This document shows, piece after piece, positions 57,796-64,000 of a stretch of 64,000 nt of DNA. The translations under genes were made by a program, and so were the position numbers. This DNA comes from UBA1764 sp045616685. GTDB lineage: Bacteria > Bacillota > Clostridia > Peptostreptococcales > Anaerovoracaceae. The notes beneath the pieces were generated by a model. It did no database searches. It saw nothing but the letters and a program-made list of their open reading frames with translations, and was not told the DNA's origin. The stretch spans positions 124,001-188,000 of the forward strand of contig JAZLHF010000022.1 of NCBI GenBank assembly GCA_045616685.1, written 5' to 3'. The number at the start of each line of letters is the position of its first letter. Position 1 is the first letter of the stretch.

Positions 57796-60636
57796 TTATA
57801 AAACTTTTTCTATATCTTTGAGCAACGCATCAATTGTAAGACTGTCAAATAAATCATTAAATTGCAGCTCCTCACAAAGCAAATCAGTTCTTTTAAATTC
57901 TCCGTTTTGCGATATAAACTCTAAAAGTTCATAAACATATGCCAATTGATCAGAATGCAATCCTTTTGCAGCTTGAAGGTTAATAAATTTAGAAACCGCA
58001 TCCGGATTCAGCTCAATATTCATTCTTACGAAAGGAACAATTGCAGAATCACTAAAAAACAGACCATTATATTCTTCTTCATTTGCCGCAATTTTTCTTG
58101 CGGAATTTTTAAATGAAATAATGGCATCATTTGTTGGCTTTATAAGATTTTGAACTTGATATACAAGTGGTTCCTCAGAGTCATTTCTAATATAGAACAG
58201 AAGCTTTTCTTTTAAAGTTTTAAAATCATCAATTGTTACAGTAAAATCTACATCAGATTCTTCTGCATCTTCTTTTGAAGAAATGTTGTCATTAAAATCT
58301 GATACAATTGGGTCAAATTCTTGGCGTTCAATATATCTAATTAGTTCACGAATTTCTTGTCTAATACTCTCCATCTGAGTAACAGAAGTATTCTTGATAA
58401 ACTCATCTGTCTGCAAATATTCCAATGTAGATCTATGTTTTGCCACATCATCAATATGCATTTTGCTCATTAGCAGATAGCTTGATAAGCAATAGATAGT
58501 TTTTGCCGTAGTTGCAAATGCACTAGTCTGCATAAGCTTCGTTGCAGAGAATTTGTAAGCTAAATAATCAAATTCTCTTGCAGATTCGATATCAATATCA
58601 CCAATAATATTAGGTGCAATATACTTTTTTATCTCAACAAAATTGTTTTGGGATATATTAAACCAACTGGAAGGGTTGCTATATCTTTCAACATACTTTA
58701 AGTTTTTCTGAACTCCAATGTAATTAGTATTTAGACCAGAAATTTCGGCAATTAAAGAATTTCTAAGACCAATATAGTATTTCTTTTCATCAGATTTAAG
58801 CCTTGGATAATTTGTTTGCATTGCCTTATACAATGCGACCTTTTCCGTGAAAATCTTTTGATTAAGAGAAAGCACTATATCAGATTTATCAGCTTTTCCA
58901 TCAGGGTTCAGTTTAAAAAATGGAAATGCATTGCAAATATCAAAAATTAAAAATCCTTGCTTTGAATTGTAGTTTTGACGCGATAAATCATTCGTCTGCC
59001 TTTCAAAATAAGCCTTATCCGGCGAAATAATCTTAAGATTGTCACACTTTCTTGTCCCGCGACCAATCATTTGCCAGAATTTAATTTTTGATAAAACTTT
59101 TTTAAAGAATACAAGATTTACTACTTCTGGAATATCAACACCCGTATCCATCATGTCGACTGAAATAGCAATTCTAATATCTTGTTTATTCTTAAAATTA
59201 CGTTGTAAAGCCTCGTTATACCTAATCTTATTATCAATTACAACACAATAATCAGACCCTTCTTCTCCCGCAGGATTACAAAGTTCGGGATACATTTCTC
59301 TGAATACATCTTGTATTATTAAAGCATGATTGTGATCTCTTGCAAAAATAATTGTCTTTCCTAAAGTATCTCCATTATTAACTTTTAAGCCCTCTTCCAT
59401 TAAATCTCCAAGAACTTTTCTGATCGTATCTTTATTTGTAATAACCGAATAGAACTTTTTACCTTCAATTTTTTCTGGAAGTGTTCCGTCCTCTTCTGTA
59501 AACAATTCTTCATATTGCTCCTGCTCTTCCTCAGAAAGTTCGTCATAAACAACTCCATTTTTAAGAATGTCAGGGGTTCTATCTAAGGCTCTAAAATAAG
59601 TTAGATATCCATCTTTGACGCCTTTAACGAGATCATATTCATAGTTTGGAAGATCTTGATCTAAATTAAATACCTTATAAGTAGACTTATGAATATCATT
59701 GCGAGGCGTCGCCGTGAGACCTATCATTAAAGCATCAAAATAGGAAAAGATTTCAGCATATTTGTTAAACAAGCTTCTATGAGCCTCATCAACAATTATT
59801 AAATCAAAATGTCCAATTCCAAATGGAGTTACTGAAGTATCTCTAATAATTGAAAGCATTGATTGATAAGTTGAAAAGACAATTCTTGCGTCTTCTGCGC
59901 CAGTATGTTTGCCGTCGATAATGGTGGCCATTGGAACAGTAGGCAAATACTTTTCAAAAGTTTCTTCCTTTGCCTGAGTAACAAGATTCTTTCTATCTGC
60001 TAAAAACAATATTCTCTTAACAAAATTATTTCTAATAAAAATATCGGACAAAGCACAAGATACTCTAGTCTTTCCCGTTCCCGTTGCAAGCACAATTAAA
60101 GATCTAGAATGCTTGGTACCTAAATGCTTCAAAACTTCACCAATAGCATCCTGCTGATAGTATCTATCACATATTGATGGATTCGGTGCTTTGTTGGTTA
60201 TTTCAAGTCCCCTGCGTTGAATTAAGTATTCCAATTCATCCTTCTTGTGAAAACCAAACACTTCTCTTGAAGGGTATAATCCATCATTTACTTTAATAGA
60301 ATATCCATTTGTATAGTAAACGACCGGGCGAAGTCCATATTGCTTTTCCAGAGCATCAGCATAAAGCATAGCTTGAACACGTCCTTGTTCTTCATTAACA
60401 ACAGATTTTTTTGCCTCGATTAGTGCAAGCGGCTTTCCGTCATCACCAAATAATACATAATCAACAAATCCATTGCCCGATTTATTTTCAGATGTAATAG
60501 GTAACCCTGTTACAGGTGTTTCTATACAAGCTTTATTCTTTTCAACCAAATATTTTGTAGTAAGTACATCCCAGCCTGCGCGCATTAACTTTGGATCAAT
60601 TAACTGTTCTCTTGTTTCTTTCTCACTTCTTGACAT
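57796..60636 (-). CDS. hsdR: Type I restriction enzyme, R (endonuclease/translocase) subunit
   Basis: A 946-residue HsdR: N-terminal PD-(D/E)xK nuclease (FVDYVLFGDDGKPLALIEAKKS, about 50-75), helicase motifs LATGTGKTRVSCAL (near 183), VDEAHRS and GLTATP, then the second RecA domain (SVDMMDTGVDIPEVVNL, IGRGTRKC), and a helical C-terminal part. It cuts unmodified foreign DNA after translocation. It is the last gene of hsdM-hsdS-hsdR on element C. Confidence 0.94.
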   Translation of the reverse strand: MSRSEKETREQLIDPKLMRAGWDVLTTKYLVEKNKACIETPVTGLPITSENKSGNGFVDYVLFGDDGKPLALIEAKKSVVNEEQGRVQAMLYADALEKQYGLRPVVYYTNGYSIKVNDGLYPSREVFGFHKKDELEYLIQRRGLEITNKAPNPSICDRYYQQDAIGEVLKHLGTKHSRSLIVLATGTGKTRVSCALSDIFIRNNFVKRILFLADRKNLVTQAKEETFEKYLPTVPMATIIDGKHTGAEDARIVFSTYQSMLSIIRDTSVTPFGIGHFDLIIVDEAHRSLFNKYAEIFSYFDALMIGLTATPRNDIHKSTYKVFNLDQDLPNYEYDLVKGVKDGYLTYFRALDRTPDILKNGVVYDELSEEEQEQYEELFTEEDGTLPEKIEGKKFYSVITNKDTIRKVLGDLMEEGLKVNNGDTLGKTIIFARDHNHALIIQDVFREMYPELCNPAGEEGSDYCVVIDNKIRYNEALQRNFKNKQDIRIAISVDMMDTGVDIPEVVNLVFFKKVLSKIKFWQMIGRGTRKCDNLKIISPDKAYFERQTNDLSRQNYNSKQGFLIFDICNAFPFFKLNPDGKADKSDIVLSLNQKIFTEKVALYKAMQTNYPRLKSDEKKYYIGLRNSLIAEISGLNTNYIGVQKNLKYVERYSNPSSWFNISQNNFVEIKKYIAPNIIGDIDIESAREFDYLAYKFSATKLMQTSAFATTAKTIYCLSSYLLMSKMHIDDVAKHRSTLEYLQTDEFIKNTSVTQMESIRQEIRELIRYIERQEFDPIVSDFNDNISSKEDAEESDVDFTVTIDDFKTLKEKLLFYIRNDSEEPLVYQVQNLIKPTNDAIISFKNSARKIAANEEEYNGLFFSDSAIVPFVRMNIELNPDAVSKFINLQAAKGLHSDQLAYVYELLEFISQNGEFKRTDLLCEELQFNDLFDSLTIDALLKDIEKVL

Positions 60637-60689
60637 TTGTTTTCTCCAATAATTTAGGAATCATAATAATTATGTATATTTCTACTATC

Positions 60690-61820
60690 TCATTGATACA
60701 TAAATTTTGATTTGTCAAGCTGTTTGACAAAATCGGCAAATTGTTTTTGTAGGGCGACATCCGGCAATGGAACCAGCATCTTGTTTAACTTTTCAATAGT
60801 TAATGCATTGTAAGAAGATCCATTAACATTTGTCAGCTTGAACTTTTCAATTAAAAATGATAATGAAAAACGAAGATATATTGGATTAGTTCGTTCACTG
60901 TGAATTAAAACAATATTTCCATCTTTATAATAAAAATCGTGTTTTCCATCTACAATCCAAGTCTTTCCTATTGTCCCTACTGCAGACATCAAAATATCGC
61001 CTTTAGATGGCACTCCAAATTTATGCTTAATCTTCAAATACAATTCATTTGAAATAAATAATTCCGTTGATGGTTTCTTTCCTTCTCCAAGTTCAATTAT
61101 TTCTTTGCTTCTGTAAAACGGAATTCCATCACTAACATAATCTGCGACATGTATTCTTTTACTTGAACCTATTTTAGCAAATGACCCTAATTCTACATAA
61201 TTACTTGCATCTCCGTTTTCGATATCACCAAACATCTCGACAAATCGGGCTTTGATGAGCTCATCCAGCTTTTGAAGTTCCTGCTGGCGAGTCTCAATTA
61301 TTCGCTCAAGAATATCAAATTGCTGGATAATTTGACGCTGCTTTTCTGCTGACGGATATGAAATCAACATTTTCAAGACATCCCTCATTGCAGGATGCTT
61401 TAATCCAGCACCTCGATAGTATGATGTTATTTCCGAAAGATGCCCACAAAGATAGTAATACAAATACTTTGTCAGCAATTCATCAGGATTGTTTGAGATA
61501 GCAATTCGATTGTCACCCGTTACAAACTTTCCTTTGTAATATTTAACCGATGGGGTTCCGCCCCAAGGAATCGATACAATTTCTCCGTCTGATAAGGCAT
61601 CTCCTGCCAATTCTTCAGTCGTATACGCAATGTCTTTCCCTGTATAAAGAAGTCGAACATTACCATTTGCAACCCTAATACTATCTAATTCATCAGAAAG
61701 AAGATATTTGTATTTCCTAACATTAGGCTGCCATTCTTTCTCAACAGCATTATATTTTTTGTCCCATGTAGTAACCGTCCACAAAGGAACATTTTTTGCT
61801 ACCATGTTCATCGTATTCAT
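60690..61820 (-). CDS. hsdS: Type I restriction enzyme, S (specificity) subunit
   Basis: A protein of up to 376 residues with two target-recognition domains (about 10-150 and 195-340) and two helical spacers (EKQRQIIQQFDILERIIETRQQELQKLDELIKARF and QKQFADFVKQLDKSKF), as in HsdS. It decides which split DNA sequence is recognised. The start is ambiguous among ATGs at 61820, 61811 and 61805. Sequence specificity cannot be predicted by eye. Confidence 0.9.
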   Translation of the reverse strand: MNTMNMVAKNVPLWTVTTWDKKYNAVEKEWQPNVRKYKYLLSDELDSIRVANGNVRLLYTGKDIAYTTEELAGDALSDGEIVSIPWGGTPSVKYYKGKFVTGDNRIAISNNPDELLTKYLYYYLCGHLSEITSYYRGAGLKHPAMRDVLKMLISYPSAEKQRQIIQQFDILERIIETRQQELQKLDELIKARFVEMFGDIENGDASNYVELGSFAKIGSSKRIHVADYVSDGIPFYRSKEIIELGEGKKPSTELFISNELYLKIKHKFGVPSKGDILMSAVGTIGKTWIVDGKHDFYYKDGNIVLIHSERTNPIYLRFSLSFLIEKFKLTNVNGSSYNALTIEKLNKMLVPLPDVALQKQFADFVKQLDKSKFMYQ

Positions 61821-61836
61821 CCCTACAAATCCGAAT

Positions 61837-63390
61837 TTATTTTTTTAGTAAAGCCTTTAATTCTGTCATTTCAGAACTAATTTTTTCTTCTAATACATCA
61901 AGTTTTGCAATAATCTCATCAGAACTCGGGTATTTAATAACTCCTCTTTCAACAACCTTGTACTTGTTTATTGTAAGATCATAGTTATTTGATCTGATTT
62001 CATCAACTGAAACCATAAATGATGTTTCGGTACGCTTACGTTCATATTCCTTGTCTAAATTATCATATCTTTCGATAATATCAGGAATATCATTTTCATC
62101 TATCGGAGAACGTTTAACATCAAGCGTAAATCCATCATGCTGCATATCATAGAACCATACATTATCAGTTCCTCCATTATCGGTTCGCTGGAATACAAGA
62201 TATGAAGTCTTTACTCCGGCACCTTTAGATGCAGACCCCTTTTTACTTGGAGCCATGAAAATACCTTGAGGCATAGAAATAACAGCAATAAGTTTCTGAT
62301 TTTCTACGAGTTCTTTTCTAAGAGCAATATGAGCTTTATTGCTACCAAACAATACTCCATCTGGAACAATTGACATGCCTCTTCCACCTGTTTTCATAAG
62401 TTGAAGCATTAGAGCCACGAATAGCAATTCGGTCTTTTTAGTTTTAGTAATAGTTAAAAGCTTTCCATTTGTCGCATTCTCGACAAGACTTCCGGCAAAT
62501 GGAGGATTTTGAAGAACTAAATCAAATTGTCCAAGTAAGTCTTTTGCATTTTCGTGCTCAAGAAGCGAATCTGTTGTAATCTGAGGATCCTTAATATTAT
62601 GAAGGATACAGTTCATATAACCAATTCTCGCCATATTCAAATCATTATCGCATCCATAAAACATAGCTGAATTGAATGTTTTCTTATTCTGAATATTAAG
62701 CAATTCTTCTTTTTGATTTTTCTGGATATACTTTGCAGCTTCAATAATAAAGCCTGCAGTTCCCATAGCGGGATCGATTATCTTTTCGCCAAGCTTTGGC
62801 TTCATCATTCCAACTGCCAAATCAATAATATGCCTTGGGGTTCTGAATTGACCTGAAATACCTGAGCCGCAAATATATTCATACACATCGCCCATAATAT
62901 CAGTTTTGTTAAAGTCGAATTCATCATCTGAAAGTTTATCCACTACAGATGTAAGCAATCTCTCTTTATCATCAAATCCAAATGTATATTTATTTGAATA
63001 GTAAGAAAACTTTCCTATCGCCTTATTATTCTCATCTTTAATAAACGGAATAACATAATCGCGAATTCTTTTACAAAGATCCTGAGAATTAAGATTTTTA
63101 AAACTCTTCCATCTCAAATCTGCATATGGAATTTCAAACGTTTTAACTTTCTCACCATTTACTACGTCATAATGTTTATAGTTGCCCTTTTTAAAAGTTA
63201 AGTCCTCATCTTTTGGTTCAACTTTAATTATTGCAGCTTGTGCTTCTATAGCATTCTGCTTATCATCAAGCATTTTGATAAACATAAGCATTGTAAGATG
63301 ATTTACTACATCTGAAGCTTGTGCCATATTTTCGTTAAAAAAGTCTTGCCTAATGGCATCAACTTTACTTTTTAATGTTCCTGTAATCAT
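61837..63390 (-). CDS. hsdM: Type I restriction enzyme, M (N6-adenine methyltransferase) subunit
   Basis: A 517-residue HsdM: N-terminal helical domain (about 5-130), SAM-binding DPAMGTAGFIIEAA near 208 and catalytic NPPF near 298. It methylates host DNA and is part of the restriction complex. AGAGGA precedes the ATG. First gene of the operon, with a promoter at 63479 and an operator-like dyad above it. Confidence 0.94.
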   Translation of the reverse strand: MITGTLKSKVDAIRQDFFNENMAQASDVVNHLTMLMFIKMLDDKQNAIEAQAAIIKVEPKDEDLTFKKGNYKHYDVVNGEKVKTFEIPYADLRWKSFKNLNSQDLCKRIRDYVIPFIKDENNKAIGKFSYYSNKYTFGFDDKERLLTSVVDKLSDDEFDFNKTDIMGDVYEYICGSGISGQFRTPRHIIDLAVGMMKPKLGEKIIDPAMGTAGFIIEAAKYIQKNQKEELLNIQNKKTFNSAMFYGCDNDLNMARIGYMNCILHNIKDPQITTDSLLEHENAKDLLGQFDLVLQNPPFAGSLVENATNGKLLTITKTKKTELLFVALMLQLMKTGGRGMSIVPDGVLFGSNKAHIALRKELVENQKLIAVISMPQGIFMAPSKKGSASKGAGVKTSYLVFQRTDNGGTDNVWFYDMQHDGFTLDVKRSPIDENDIPDIIERYDNLDKEYERKRTETSFMVSVDEIRSNNYDLTINKYKVVERGVIKYPSSDEIIAKLDVLEEKISSEMTELKALLKK

Positions 63391-63478
63391 AGTATTCCTC
63401 TTAACTTAAGATTCGCTTTTTATATGTCATAATATCAAAGTCTCAACTTAGATATAAATCATATACTTATACAGAGTA

Positions 63479-63488
63479 ATTATATCAC
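63479..63488 (-). promoter_or_regulatory. Extended -10 promoter of the hsd operon
   Basis: Minus strand TGATATAAT (TATAAT at 63479-63484) without a good -35 hexamer, about 90 nt upstream of hsdM. The dyad at 63511-63542 covers the region above it. Confidence 0.45.
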
Positions 63489-63510
63489 ATATAATGTAGA
63501 GTTTTCCACG

Positions 63511-63542
63511 CTGCACAAAAGCCTATTTGTGCAAAATATGCA
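63511..63542. promoter_or_regulatory. Dyad TGCACAA-N8-TTGTGCA, copy 2 (upstream of hsd promoter)
   Basis: CTGCACAA-8 nt-TTGTGCAA followed by an ATATGCA half-site, base for base the same layout as 57691-57722. It ends about 27 nt upstream of the hsd -10 box. Confidence 0.45.
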
Positions 63543-63593
63543 CCAGAAGGCCTGATAAAATAAAATTTTAATTAAAAATCAATTTGTGCGAAA

Positions 63594-63768
63594 ACCAAAA
63601 GTAGCCCCTGACCGATGCTTCGCATCCGTCAGAAGCTACTGATTTATCTTGCAGCGTGCTACGCACCCTGCGCCTCGTGACCGCCTGGGGCTTAGCAGGA
63701 TATTCTATCGCAAATGGCCAAAATTCATCACTCCGGCAAGGTCATTGCCTTGCAACCGGCCGTCACGA
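63594..63768 (-). ncRNA. Structured noncoding RNA candidate with terminator
   Basis: On the minus strand the segment folds into a closed domain with TCGTGAC (63762-63768)/GTCACGA (63675-63681) as outer stem extended by GCC/GGC, an inner hairpin GCAAGG/CCTTGC (63736-63753), a second hairpin GCAG-GTGC/GCAC-CTGC (63651-63671), and a long terminal stem AGTAGC...TGAC-GATGC/GCATC-GTCA...GCTACT (63600-63640) followed by a TTTTGGTTTT tract. It is more GC-rich than its surroundings and has no ORF. I cannot assign an RNA family; raiA-type and other Firmicute RNAs of this size are possible. Confidence 0.5.
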
Positions 63769-63791
63769 CTGATATTGCTTATAAACGGGAT

Positions 63792-64000
63792 CTATGATGA
63801 GACTGGGAGTATTTCTTTAACATATTCTCTAACAAGATTATAAACTTCGTCAAATGCTGGCTTGTTTATGTCCCCGGCAAAGCGGAACTTTTCATATGAA
63901 TGCTGCAGCTCGTCTTGCCTATTAAGAAAAGTATCAAAATCGCCTAAAGTGCGACCATTGGTAGCCAAAGCCTCCATTATGCCATCTTTATCAAATTCAA
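63792..64000 (-). CDS. C-terminal part of an unidentified protein
   Basis: The last 68 or so codons of a gene that continues beyond the right edge (open upstream of the internal Met at 63977). The sequence is charged and helical (DTFLNRQDELQHSYEKFRF, then FDEVYNLVREYVKEIL). I do not recognise a family. The structured RNA candidate begins about 25 nt after its stop codon. Confidence 0.45.
   Translation of the reverse strand, partial: EFDKDGIMEALATNGRTLGDFDTFLNRQDELQHSYEKFRFAGDINKPAFDEVYNLVREYVKEILPVSS

Larger units (their letters stand above)
54356..64000. mobile_element. Element C: integrated Rep_2/helicase element with restriction-modification cargo (right end outside window)
   Basis: It starts at the att core next to element B. 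Arm-type repeats TTTACACCAATT (54424-54446), int, xis, a 106-residue gene, a rolling-circle initiator with helicase domain and an origin hairpin follow, then a type I restriction operon and a structured RNA candidate. No second core or TTTACACCAATT pair was found before the right edge, so the boundary is open. No FtsK/TcpA-type gene is present. Confidence 0.6.

Overview
The window is a low-GC bacterial chromosome segment, most probably from a Clostridia-type Firmicute. The evidence is the dcw gene order, a DivIB-type FtsQ, AGGAGG ribosome sites, MutS2, TrkA/TrkH and CCA-encoding tRNAs. ftsZ is not followed by spoIIGA/sigE/sigG and no ftsA lies next to it, so a non-sporulating or ftsA-displaced lineage is plausible. 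I cannot name a genus.

Layout. (1) 1-1.2 kb: start of a CNNM/CorC-family membrane protein behind an attenuator-like leader that encodes an acidic peptide, then a small membrane protein. (2) About 1.2-5.9 kb: element A, an integrated element with a Rep_2-type rolling-circle initiator, a hairpin origin, an AlpA/Xis-like protein, an XRE regulator, a tyrosine recombinase with a helix-turn-helix inside its core-binding region, and a DUF3800 gene. (3) 5.9-6.3 kb: tRNA-fMet, tRNA-Leu and tRNA-Asn. (4) 6.3-27.9 kb, all minus strand: mraZ-rsmH-ftsL-pbp-murF-mraY-murD-ftsW-murG-ftsQ-ftsZ, then an rRNA methyltransferase, pheS, pheT, zapA, mutS2, argS and a TPR protein. (5) 27.9-41.3 kb: an amino-acid permease/amidohydrolase pair, then a long minus-strand run ychF-U32-U32-U32 C-half-lysC-asd-rnhB-trkA-trkH-flavoprotein.

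(6) 41.3-54.37 kb: element B, inserted at the ychF start codon. It carries int, xis, an FtsK/TcpA-type ATPase, a CRESS-like Rep with a stem-loop origin, regulators and a tandem pair of possible small RNAs. Its cargo is an ECF sigma/anti-sigma operon of small membrane proteins and a ToxN/AbiQ type III toxin-antitoxin locus. An 18-bp copy of the ychF 5' end at 54356-54373 closes the element. (7) 54.36 kb to the window edge: element C starts at that repeat with int, xis and a Rep_2 initiator with an intact helicase domain, followed by a type I restriction-modification operon (hsdM-hsdS-hsdR), a structured RNA candidate and a truncated gene. Its right end is not in the window.

How it fits together: B and C look like tandem insertions by related integrases at the same essential-gene 5' end, each using single-strand (HUH) replication with its own 11-bp-stem origin hairpin, and each carrying defence-type cargo. 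Both drive int from a promoter whose -10 box sits in the loop of a terminator hairpin, so incoming transcription should be stopped while int's own promoter escapes. The strongest candidates for something undescribed are this int switch, the CRESS-like integrated replicon, the acidic-peptide leader upstream of the CNNM gene, and the tandem small-RNA unit at 46.37-46.63 kb.
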